Source of the DNA: Candidatus Melainabacteria bacterium
GTDB taxonomy: Bacteria > Cyanobacteriota > Vampirovibrionia > Obscuribacterales > Obscuribacteraceae
Direction: 5' to 3'
Assembly (NCBI GenBank): GCA_016699165.1
Contig: CP064963.1
Span: forward strand, 3,348,001 to 3,412,000
Length of the DNA: 64,000 nucleotides
Positions within the stretch are counted from its first letter, which is position 1. Each line of letters starts with the position of its first letter. Positions 49,157-56,798 of this stretch are shown here, piece by piece. A model generated the notes under the pieces. The model worked only from the letters and a program-made list of their open reading frames with translations. It was not told where the DNA came from and did no database searches. The position numbers were made by a program, and so were the translations under genes.

Positions 49157-49826
49157 AAAGTCCGTCCTCGTCACTTCCAAATCCCATCTCGTCAAATAAG
49201 CCATCTTCACTACTCAAATCATTTGTATTCAAAGCAATCATGGGAGCTTCAGCCACTGGCTGAGTTTGTGATAGCGACTGGCTTTGAGTTTGAATTGGTG
49301 TTTGAACACTTGGTGAATCGTCTTTAGTGATCTTAGATATTTGCACTTTTACTTCATTGTCTTTTTTCAACACGGGCTCGTTTTTAACAACTTCTTTTTG
49401 TGCCACTTTCACTGCTGGTTGAGTAACTATTTTATCCTTATTAATGACAGGAGTTAGCGCTGGAGTTTTTGCAATGTTTTTAACAGGTTCATTTTGGTGC
49501 GAATTTGAGATGGCGTAAAAGCCAATCAAACCCATTAAGGCAATGAAAATGGCAGCAATAGCCGTTTTAGGAAACGAGCCTTGAACAACGTTGTTGCCAT
49601 CAGCTTTTGCCAGTTGTTTTTCAAGTTCGCTTGTAAAATCTTTTTGAGGGACACTTGGTGCAAGACTCGATAGCAAGTTTTTGGAATCGTTTAGTTTTAG
49701 CAAGACTTCATTGCAATGAGAGCATCCACTCAAATGACTCTCCACCAGAGCTTTATCTACATCTTCGTTGTCGATGTAAGCGCTCAGTGAATCTTGAATT
49801 TTTTCACAATCATTATTGAGTGACAT
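49140..49826 (-). CDS. Anti-sigma factor, zinc-finger type, membrane bound
   Basis: This is a 228-residue protein. The N-terminal 40 residues have the anti-sigma zinc-finger pattern with His-x3-Cys-x2-Cys (LSGCSHCNEVL) as in ZAS domains. One membrane helix follows at about residues 87-105 (AIAAIFIALMGLIGFYAIS). The C-terminal 120 residues, rich in Lys, Val, Gln and Ser, are periplasmic and disordered, ending in a short acidic segment. It overlaps the sigma gene by 14 bases and the Spy-like gene by 17 bases. It should hold the ECF factor at the membrane until a periplasmic signal acts. Confidence 0.82.
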   Translation of the reverse strand: MSLNNDCEKIQDSLSAYIDNEDVDKALVESHLSGCSHCNEVLLKLNDSKNLLSSLAPSVPQKDFTSELEKQLAKADGNNVVQGSFPKTAIAAIFIALMGLIGFYAISNSHQNEPVKNIAKTPALTPVINKDKIVTQPAVKVAQKEVVKNEPVLKKDNEVKVQISKITKDDSPSVQTPIQTQSQSLSQTQPVAEAPMIALNTNDLSSEDGLFDEMGFGSDEDGLYAIKL

Positions 49827-50469
49827 GTCGATCTCCTGACTTTGAGCCGGTTTTAATAGCTGAATTGGATGAAAAATAGGGGTTTAAAAGTTCTCGTAAT
49901 TTTAAGCGACCATAATGTAATCGAGAGCGAACGGTGCCAATGCTTGAGCCCGTAATCTGTGCGATATCTTGATAAACAAAACCTTCAATGTCATGCAAAA
50001 CTAAAACAGTCCGTTGCACTTCGGGCAAGTCTGCAAGGGCTTTCAAAACCATTTTGCCTTCTTCTTCCACGTCTAATTCTTGTAGTGGATTTAAACTGTC
50101 GTCTGCTATTTGACCGATGCCATCAAAATGAGTGGCGTCATCTTCCAGGTCGTAGAGCGGTTTTGAGTTGAAAGAAAATACTTGCATCACACTTCTGCGT
50201 TTGCGTATGCGCAGGCGGTCCACGCAAATGTTATTTGCAATGGCAAAAATCCACGAAGCAAAAGAAGACTGTCTCTTAAATTGATTCAGATTTGCGTGTG
50301 TTTTGAGTAGAGTGTCTTGAACCACTTCTTCTGCCTCTTCTTGATTGCCCATAATGCGATGAGTGGCATTGAACAATCTATTTTGATAACGGCGCGTGAG
50401 GGCACCAAAGTACTTGAAGTCCTTGGTCTGCCGATATTTTTCGACAAGCGCTTCGTCGCTGATATCCAC
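49813..50469 (-). CDS. RNA polymerase ECF-type sigma factor
   Basis: This is a sigma-70 family factor of the extracytoplasmic type, about 218 residues. Region 2 has ALTRRYQNRLFNATHRIMGN, AEEVVQDTLLKTHANLNQF and FASWIFAIANNICVDRLR; region 4 has ALADLPEVQRTVLVLHDIEG and YQDIAQITGSSIGTVRSRLH. GTG 50469 is chosen because GGAG lies six bases upstream and because it sits downstream of an ECF-like promoter. A GTG at 50508 in frame is the alternative. It is co-transcribed with the anti-sigma and Spy-like genes, an envelope stress-response unit. Confidence 0.93.
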   Translation of the reverse strand: MDISDEALVEKYRQTKDFKYFGALTRRYQNRLFNATHRIMGNQEEAEEVVQDTLLKTHANLNQFKRQSSFASWIFAIANNICVDRLRIRKRRSVMQVFSFNSKPLYDLEDDATHFDGIGQIADDSLNPLQELDVEEEGKMVLKALADLPEVQRTVLVLHDIEGFVYQDIAQITGSSIGTVRSRLHYGRLKLRELLNPYFSSNSAIKTGSKSGDRHVTQ

Positions 50470-50515
50470 TTTTTTCTCCAAGCCGACCTTTTTGAAATCG
50501 GCCTCCACTCTTATT

Positions 50516-50540
50516 AACGATATAAGTGGCGAAAAGGTTC
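50516..50540 (-). promoter_or_regulatory. Candidate ECF promoter for the sigma operon (autoregulation)
   Basis: On the minus strand GAAC (50537-50540) and CGTT (50516-50519) are separated by 17 bases. This fits the GAAC-N16/17-CGTT form of many ECF-type promoters. Transcription would start a few bases upstream of the GTG at 50508, which is better explained by the GTG start at 50469. Confidence 0.5.
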
Positions 50541-50687
50541 AAAAATCCCGTATTAAATATATCTCATAATAATCTTGGGCAGCGAACCTTTCCACACGAA
50601 AACCAGTTTGACTCACAGGTGCTTATTTTACTCTGTGCTATTCCACATACATTTTGGGAAGGGTATTAAGCAGAGTGAGGTCTATTC

Positions 50688-51056
50688 ATGTTGATATTCT
50701 GGTCCACCAAGAATAAAGTCAACCGCCTGCAGGACGGTCGCAAAGAGACCCACAAATGTTCTGCGTGCGGCAAGACTGCAACCTTCTTTCAATGCGAAGT
50801 AGACAAAGGCGTGAAACTTTACGGTGTGGTCACGCTCTTTGGTAGCCAGCAAAAGGTTATGCAATGCGGCGAGTGTCTGGCTTTATATAAAGACGAAGAA
50901 GACGAGAAAGCAATTCGTGCCGAAGCAGAGAGGCTTGCTAAAGAAGAAGCCAAAAGAGAAGCTGAGCGTCAGCGCATAAAAGACGAAGAATATAAGCAAC
51001 GCGAAGCTGAAGTTGATGATGAGCTGGCTCAGCTTAAGAAGAATCTCGGCAAATAA
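50688..51056 (+). CDS. Zinc-ribbon and coiled-coil protein
   Basis: This is a 122-residue protein. The first 65 residues contain two Cys pairs, CSACGKTATFF and VMQCGECLALY, that could bind one zinc as a ribbon. The remainder is a charged helix (AERLAKEEAKREAERQRI) likely to form a coiled coil. No family is recognised. It is divergent from the sigma operon, with a GAACCTTT box at 50584-50591 in the shared upstream region that resembles the -35 element of the sigma operon, so it might belong to the same regulon. Confidence 0.55.
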   Translation: MLIFWSTKNKVNRLQDGRKETHKCSACGKTATFFQCEVDKGVKLYGVVTLFGSQQKVMQCGECLALYKDEEDEKAIRAEAERLAKEEAKREAERQRIKDEEYKQREAEVDDELAQLKKNLGK

Positions 51057-51120
51057 GTTTGCGCTTCAACCAAAAATCTCACGAACTATGTAATGTGTCT
51101 GAAAATGGAACTGAAATTAC

Positions 51121-51155
51121 TTGACTTAATCAACCATTTTAATTGATTAAGTCAA
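51121..51155. repeat. Perfect 13-bp inverted repeat
   Basis: TTGACTTAATCAA (51121-51133) and TTGATTAAGTCAA (51143-51155) are exact reverse complements around a 9-base loop. A partial direct repeat CAACCATTT overlaps both arms. It lies after the zinc-ribbon gene. It may be a weak terminator, an operator or a small mobile element remnant. Confidence 0.7.
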
Positions 51156-51244
51156 CCATTTCTTCCTGACCAAAATGGCATGCCTAAATTTTGTTAGATT
51201 AAGGCGACTGTTCTACATTTGTGTCGGAACGTGCTGTCCATTTC

Positions 51245-51964
51245 TTAATTGCCTGGAAGAGGAGTGGCAGTGCCAGATCCGGGCTTTGGTGTCAGGCTTG
51301 CATTGGGCTTCATGGTCTCTTCAATTTCGGCTAGTTTTTTGGTGGCAAGAGTGGACCATGGATAGAATCTAATTATCTCTTTGAGCGTTTTTACAGCGCG
51401 TGGATAGTCGAGAAATTTTTCTTGCAGTTTGAACTGGTACCACAGACCCTGCCAGTTGGATGGTTCTAGAAATAGCGCTTTCTCGATGTATTTTTGCATC
51501 CCAGAAAATTGATTATTTCTATATTGATGAACAGCGTAATTGACGTTGACCTGCGCGTCTTGCGGTGCCAGTTGTAAGGCAGTGTTTATAGTTCTATTTG
51601 CTTCGTTTGGCTGTCCGTTGTCGCTGTAGAGCAAACTCCAATCGGAAAGTATTCTTCCCTCAACATCTTTGGCACCAACTTCTTTTGCAAGCTCTTGTGC
51701 TTTGACAAAATTAGCGTAAGCAATTTTTGCGTGCTCGGGACGGCTAAGTTCTTTAGCCATAAGCCTTCTTGCGTTCGCCAATCTTCCCCAGAGCATCGCT
51801 TCTGAGCGTTGATCTTTATTTGCGGTGGCAATACCAAGAGCTTTTTGATAAGCAGCTTCGGCTAATCTGTAATCGCGATAAATCAAAAGTTTTTTGTCGC
51901 CGATATCGACTTGAGCGTTCACTTGTTCGCGTATACGAACAATTGGATTTGGCTCCAGGAGCAT
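51245..51964 (-). CDS. TPR part of a frameshifted aspartyl protease-TPR gene
   Basis: This segment (239 residues from the ATG at 51964) contains three to four TPR-like helical repeats (YRDYRLAEAAYQKALGIATA, AKIAYANFVKAQELAKEVGA, AQVNVNYAVHQYRNNQFSGM, FLDYPRAVKTLKEIIRFYP) and a Pro-rich end. The same frame stays open upstream to about 52026 and reads GILGNPFWQNYITYVDYKF, which is the end of an aspartyl protease domain. So it is most likely the C-terminal half of the protease gene, separated by a one-base shift. It has no ribosome site of its own. Intact, the product would be about 795 residues. Confidence 0.8.
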   Translation of the reverse strand: MLLEPNPIVRIREQVNAQVDIGDKKLLIYRDYRLAEAAYQKALGIATANKDQRSEAMLWGRLANARRLMAKELSRPEHAKIAYANFVKAQELAKEVGAKDVEGRILSDWSLLYSDNGQPNEANRTINTALQLAPQDAQVNVNYAVHQYRNNQFSGMQKYIEKALFLEPSNWQGLWYQFKLQEKFLDYPRAVKTLKEIIRFYPWSTLATKKLAEIEETMKPNASLTPKPGSGTATPLPGN

Positions 51965-52017
51965 GCGTTGGAATTTGTAATCTACATAAGTAATGTAATT
52001 TTGCCAGAAGGGATTTC

Positions 52018-53619
52018 CTAAAATCCCAAGTCCTGTACTGCGGAAAAGCCGCCTTGTTTCTCGACTCGCTCAGAGTTGGCATTTGATTTTGAATTTGCAT
52101 CATATATATAAGTAAAAGGAACATTGCTCAAAAGTTGTGTCTGTAAGCTCACCTTTTTTACAATCATGTTTGCCAGTTTTATTGGCTTACCGTCTAGTCC
52201 TGTGCCTTCGGTCATGTGACTTGGTTTCTCTTTATCCTGTCCGGTAGATGCAAGCAATCGCTTCGCCACAGACGAAGGTAAGTTATTAAAAGCAGCACCA
52301 GTATCGGCCAACATCGGTTGGTCGATAACACCGTTTAGTTTGGCTCTCACTACAGGAATATTGTGCTCCGTCAGTGGTATCACTGTAGAGTTTGCCGGGG
52401 CTTTGAATTTGTCAGAATCAATAAATGTGAGTGTGCATTTACCATAATCGATTCGTGTGACGAATTTTTCAATTACATTTGTGCCAATGATTCCAGCAAG
52501 TGGACGTCCCAATTGTTGCGACTGCCCAGCAAGCGAATGAATGCGCGCGTCTATATTGTTCAGAATTAGCGAGCCTATTTCGAGGCGTTTGATGGCGCTG
52601 TTTTCAACGTTTACTGAGCCTGAGGCTGAGAGCATCGAAGATTTGCCGTCTTTGAACAAATAGTAGTCTGCCGCTGTGCGACGGTCGACAATGGTATCGC
52701 TAGCTCCTGTATCGAACAAGAACCACAAATCTTCGCTTCCGTTATCGATACGACATTTAACTAGAATTTCTTTTTGAGCGTAGTCGAATTTAACAACAAT
52801 GTCTCGATCTAATCGAAGTGCGCCAGCTACCTGAGGACGATCGAAGAGGGAGTCGTCTATCGCTTCGCCTACATTGATATTACTTACAATAATGTCTGAG
52901 GCAGGTTTTTGATTGATAAATTTGCTTTGTTGAAAAGGCAAAAGAGTGCCTGCTACTGGGCGATATTCGGAATATTCTGTACTAATAGATTCTGATGTGT
53001 CACTGTCATATGTAATGCCGACTATAAGAAAGTTGCGCTGGTCCAAGTAAATTGTAGTAGGACGCTCTTTTCCTTCTTTGCCGTAGGAAAGCTTGATTGC
53101 AAAAACTGGGATTTGATGGAAAGTGGTGCGACCGTCTAGACTGAAATCATAACCGGTTTGTTTCCAGTGACAAATTATGGTCGGTTGTCTTTCGTTGTCA
53201 TCGTTAAGCGCAGTGAGCCTTGAGCTTTGCATGTCTTGAGCTTGATTGTCGTTCAAGCGCCAGCCACTATAGCCATTGTATGCAAGCACTCGTTTGGCAC
53301 TGGCATCACCTGCGCCACCATCTAAATCTACGCGCCATTTGCTCGATTGTCGGTATTTTCTATATTGAAGCGCACCTTCTTCATTGCGCTTCTCGCCCGG
53401 TGTGGCGCCCGATCTGGAGGGATAAAATTTGCCATAAGTAACAGACGAATTTTCCACTTTTTCTAAAGCCGAAGCGCCGCCGTATGCATTTAGTGCTTTG
53501 AGCATTATTTCATCTAGTTCTGCTTCAGCACCCGCTTGAGCGATAGAAATGGAACCGGCATGAGATATTGGTTGAGCAAAGAGTGCAAGAGCAGAAGCTA
53601 GTGCAATAAAAATCTTCAC
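52018..53619 (-). CDS. Exported retropepsin-like aspartyl protease, N-terminal part before a frameshift
   Basis: This is a protein with a signal peptide (start at GTG 53619, which overlaps the kdsA stop as GTGA; the longer frame to 53643 is less likely). Residues 30-260 resemble an outer-membrane lipoprotein-sorting-like domain. Two retropepsin-like domains follow: the first has the catalytic LFDTGASDTIVD and AGIIGTNVIEKFVTRIDY, the second has LADTGAAFNNLP. The second copy of the G-x-x-G-N-x-x-x-x motif, expected at the end, is missing here because the frame stops at QDLGF; it is found intact in the other frame just downstream. The break is near 52021-52027, at a GGG run. Confidence 0.85.
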   Translation of the reverse strand: MKIFIALASALALFAQPISHAGSISIAQAGAEAELDEIMLKALNAYGGASALEKVENSSVTYGKFYPSRSGATPGEKRNEEGALQYRKYRQSSKWRVDLDGGAGDASAKRVLAYNGYSGWRLNDNQAQDMQSSRLTALNDDNERQPTIICHWKQTGYDFSLDGRTTFHQIPVFAIKLSYGKEGKERPTTIYLDQRNFLIVGITYDSDTSESISTEYSEYRPVAGTLLPFQQSKFINQKPASDIIVSNINVGEAIDDSLFDRPQVAGALRLDRDIVVKFDYAQKEILVKCRIDNGSEDLWFLFDTGASDTIVDRRTAADYYLFKDGKSSMLSASGSVNVENSAIKRLEIGSLILNNIDARIHSLAGQSQQLGRPLAGIIGTNVIEKFVTRIDYGKCTLTFIDSDKFKAPANSTVIPLTEHNIPVVRAKLNGVIDQPMLADTGAAFNNLPSSVAKRLLASTGQDKEKPSHMTEGTGLDGKPIKLANMIVKKVSLQTQLLSNVPFTYIYDANSKSNANSERVEKQGGFSAVQDLGF

Positions 53620-54506
53620 TTGCTTAAAGCCACGGATTGACACTGCAAATGGTGCGAACCTAGCTCAAGCTCGGGCATTGATTTTACGGCGTCGTGTACT
53701 TTCAAGCACTGAACAATTAAGTCTTCTACTTGAGAGAGTGCCACTTGATTGGGTCCATCGCTTTTAGCTTCGTCTGGATTGGGGTGAACTTCCATAAACA
53801 TGCCGTCGATTCCAACAGCACACGCTGCACGAGCAAGATGGGGAACGAATTCGCGTTGACCAGCGGTGCTTGAGCCACCTGAGCCTGCTCCAGGCAACTG
53901 CACACTGTGAGTAGCATCAAAGATTACAGGGTAACCGGTGCGTTTCATAATAGGCAATGAACGCATGTCTACTACAAGATTGTTGTAACCAAATGTGGTG
54001 CCGCGCTCGGTAAGTAAAATATTGTTATTGCCAGCATCGGACACTTTTTTCACGGCGTTGACCATGTCTGTTGGTGCTAAAAATTGTCCTTTCTTGATAT
54101 TGACGCACTTATTGGTGTGGGCTGCTTCTATCAATAAATCGGTCTGGCGACAGAGGAAGGCGGGAATTTGTAAAATGTCTAATACTTCGCCTGCTTTCTT
54201 GCAATGATCGATTTCGTGCACGTCACTAAGTAGTTCGACACCCAATTCTTTTTTTACGTCAGCAAGCATCGCCAGCCCTTTTTCAAGGCCGGGTCCGCGA
54301 AATCCGTTTATTGATGTGCGATTGGCTTTGTCATATGAAGATTTGAAAACGAGCGAAAAACCTAGCTTCTTCGATAACTTAACTAATTCGCGCGCTGTAT
54401 TTATAGTCGTTTCCCAGCTTTCGATTACGCAGGGACCGGCGATGATGAAAAATGGTTTGCCTTTGCCAACCTGAAGTGTTCCAACTTTGACTTCTTTGAC
54501 GTCCAT
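53616..54506 (-). CDS. kdsA: 3-deoxy-8-phosphooctulonate synthase
   Basis: KdsA condenses PEP with arabinose 5-phosphate to form KDO 8-phosphate, the precursor of the lipopolysaccharide inner core, so the cell probably has an LPS-type outer membrane. Family segments are FFIIAGPCVIESW, FKSSYDKANRTSINGFRGPG, LLSDVHEIDH, FLCRQTDLLIEAA, GQFLAPTDM, LTERGTTFGYNNLVVDMRSL, and VIFDATHSVQLPGAGSGGSS. ATG 54506 is chosen because GGAG lies upstream; an in-frame start seven codons earlier is weaker. The length is normal at 296 residues. The stop overlaps the protease start. Confidence 0.95.
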   Translation of the reverse strand: MDVKEVKVGTLQVGKGKPFFIIAGPCVIESWETTINTARELVKLSKKLGFSLVFKSSYDKANRTSINGFRGPGLEKGLAMLADVKKELGVELLSDVHEIDHCKKAGEVLDILQIPAFLCRQTDLLIEAAHTNKCVNIKKGQFLAPTDMVNAVKKVSDAGNNNILLTERGTTFGYNNLVVDMRSLPIMKRTGYPVIFDATHSVQLPGAGSGGSSTAGQREFVPHLARAACAVGIDGMFMEVHPNPDEAKSDGPNQVALSQVEDLIVQCLKVHDAVKSMPELELGSHHLQCQSVALSK

Positions 54507-54591
54507 ATTTTTTCTCCAACCGGGCAAAATTGCATATTAGGGTATAAGTTATCACAACCCTAAAAGGCTAAATTATTCCGACCTAATTTTC

Positions 54592-54957
54592 TTAGCGATT
54601 GAGGTTGCGCACCAGTTTGTAGACTGTATGACCAGAGCGTTGACTGACGGGCATGACGATGCCCTTCTTAATAGCTTCAGCAAGCACCGGGCGCAGTTGT
54701 TTGATTCTTTTCTGTTTGCGAATACCACCAGCCATTTCGGGCAGGGTCATTCCAAGAGAATTTTTTTCCAACAGCTTTACTACCTTGTTTTCTTCGGCTT
54801 TGGCGGCTTCAGTGGCTATTTTAGCTTTGGCTTTCTGAATTTTTGCCTGGATTTCGGGATCGGCAAGCTTGTTTTCAACCGAATTTTGGCCTGTTACTTC
54901 GGCTTCGTCGGTTTCTTCTTGGCTATCTGACGTCTCTTGAATATTAGTTGTCATCAA
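54592..54957 (-). CDS. Small charged protein of unknown function
   Basis: This is a 121-residue soluble protein. The N-terminal half is acidic and disordered, then a helical Ala/Lys stretch (KIQKAKAKIATEAAKAEENK). The C-terminal 55 residues (LLEKNSLGMTLPEMAGGIRK, RPVLAEAIKKGIVMPV, SGHTVYKLVRN) resemble a winged-helix fold. No family is recognised; nucleic-acid binding is possible. Confidence 0.5.
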   Translation of the reverse strand: MMTTNIQETSDSQEETDEAEVTGQNSVENKLADPEIQAKIQKAKAKIATEAAKAEENKVVKLLEKNSLGMTLPEMAGGIRKQKRIKQLRPVLAEAIKKGIVMPVSQRSGHTVYKLVRNLNR

Positions 54958-55105
54958 ATCCCTTCAAGTGCGCTCTTTCACTAAGGATACCGCATAAAAC
55001 CTCAAGAATAGTAAAAGATGGTAGCCAGAACCTTCCAATCAAAATATATAGTTGCTATATTCCGACGAGCGCACTCAATTTCCGTGTTCCTGAGAGGTCA
55101 AGTAA

Positions 55106-56773
55106 GTGAGCATTGGTTCTTTTGTCTTTATGCTCCACAGCCATTTGCCGTATTACCGCAAAGCCGGTATGTGGCCCTTTGGCGAAGAAAGTGTTTATGA
55201 GTGCATGGGCGAGACTTATATTCCCCTGCTCAATATGATTGCCGATTTGCATGATGAAGGAACTCCATGCAATCTTACTGTTGGCATCACTCCGGTTTTA
55301 GCTGAACAGTTGAGTGACGATCACTTTAAAAAAGGATTTCTTACATATTTAGATGCGCGCCTTAAAGCGGCAGAAAGTGATGAGCAGCGCTTTTCACTTC
55401 GTGGCGCAACGCCTAATCCTGAGTATTTGCGTCTGGCTAAATTTTATGTGCATTGGTTCCGCTCTACACGTGATTCTTTCGTCAAGCGTTGGAATCAAGA
55501 CATCATTGGTGGTTTTAAAAAGTATCAAGATTTAGGCACAATCGAGATTACCACCTCTGCTGCTACCCACTGCTTTTCGCCACTACTTACAGACGATGCT
55601 TCATTGCAAGCTCAGTTTCGCTCTGGTGCAGACAATTACGAAAAACATTTTGGTCGCAGAGCCAAAGGCGTCTGGTTGCCTGAATGCGCATACAGACCAG
55701 CTGAAGACGGTCGCCCCAGTATAGAAAAATGGTTGCACGACGCAGGTCTTGGATTTTTCTTTACCGAGTCCACAGTAATTGAAGGTGGAGAGCGCTCTGG
55801 TATTCGTCGCGTTTTTGGTCCTTACGGCACCATAGAATATTTACCGACTCCAGATTATCCAAAAACAGATTACGACACTTACGAAGCTTACTGGCTCAAA
55901 GATTATCCAGTGGCGGTGATGGGTCGTCATGAACAAGCTGGATACTCGGTTTGGTCTGCTGATCATGGTTATCCAGGCGATCCAAACTATAGAGAATTTC
56001 ATAAAAAAGACGATGTGTCAGGCTTGCACTATTGGAAATTGACTTCCAAGAATACCGACCTTGGCGACAAACAAATTTATAATCCTGAAGCGGCAATGCA
56101 TCGCATCAACGAAAACTCTGATCATTATGTTGGAGTGGTGCAACAATATTTGCATAGCTATTTCAAAAAGACAGGCGAGCAAGGTCTTGTGATGGTCAGC
56201 TTTGACACCGAACTCTTTGGTCATTGGTGGTTTGAAGGCATCACTTTCATCAAGCAAGTTTTGCAAAAATTGAACAAATACACCAAAGTAAAAGTGCGCA
56301 CAGCAAGCGACTATTTGGAAGTTCGTCCGCCCAAACACACAATCGAATTGCCTGAATCGTCATGGGGTTCGGGTGGTCATTATCAAGTTTGGTTGAACGA
56401 AGACACCAAATGGATGTGGCCTGATATCAACAATCGCGAATTGCTCATGCATAAATTAGTCGATCAATACGCAAACAGCAAAGATCCGCTCATCGTCCGG
56501 GTTATGAAGCAGCTTGGTCGTGAGCAATTCTTGCTACAGTCGTCTGATTGGCCGTTTTTGGTTACAACCGGACAGGCCAAAGTCTATGCAGTAGAGCGCT
56601 TCACTGAGCACTGCCAGAGATTTGATACGCTTTCTTCAATGCTTGAACATGGTGTGAAAATAGACGTTAAGGCACTCGAAGAAATAGAATCCATAGATGT
56701 TTGCTTTAGCGAATTGAATCTGGATAATTTCAAGCAACCAGTCATGGTTGAAGAGACAAGCACAGCAAAGTAA
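55106..56773 (+). CDS. Glycoside hydrolase family 57, 1,4-alpha-glucan branching enzyme type
   Basis: This is a 555-residue cytoplasmic enzyme of the GH57 branching-enzyme group (with a DUF1957 C-terminal part) that introduces alpha-1,6 branches in glycogen-like glucans. It begins with the GH57 start FMLHSHLPYYRKAG. The catalytic nucleophile Glu is in VWLPECAYRP (about residue 193) and the acid/base Asp is in SFDTELFGHWWFEG (about residue 367). The C-terminal helical domain has SSWGSGGHYQVWLNEDTKWM and EQFLLQSSDWPFLVTTGQA. Start GTG 55106 has AGAGG upstream. Pyruvate kinase follows 25 bases later, consistent with a shared role in glucan and glycolytic carbon flow. Confidence 0.9.
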   Translation: MSIGSFVFMLHSHLPYYRKAGMWPFGEESVYECMGETYIPLLNMIADLHDEGTPCNLTVGITPVLAEQLSDDHFKKGFLTYLDARLKAAESDEQRFSLRGATPNPEYLRLAKFYVHWFRSTRDSFVKRWNQDIIGGFKKYQDLGTIEITTSAATHCFSPLLTDDASLQAQFRSGADNYEKHFGRRAKGVWLPECAYRPAEDGRPSIEKWLHDAGLGFFFTESTVIEGGERSGIRRVFGPYGTIEYLPTPDYPKTDYDTYEAYWLKDYPVAVMGRHEQAGYSVWSADHGYPGDPNYREFHKKDDVSGLHYWKLTSKNTDLGDKQIYNPEAAMHRINENSDHYVGVVQQYLHSYFKKTGEQGLVMVSFDTELFGHWWFEGITFIKQVLQKLNKYTKVKVRTASDYLEVRPPKHTIELPESSWGSGGHYQVWLNEDTKWMWPDINNRELLMHKLVDQYANSKDPLIVRVMKQLGREQFLLQSSDWPFLVTTGQAKVYAVERFTEHCQRFDTLSSMLEHGVKIDVKALEEIESIDVCFSELNLDNFKQPVMVEETSTAK

Positions 56774-56798
56774 TTACATAGATAGGGAGCCCTTACAC

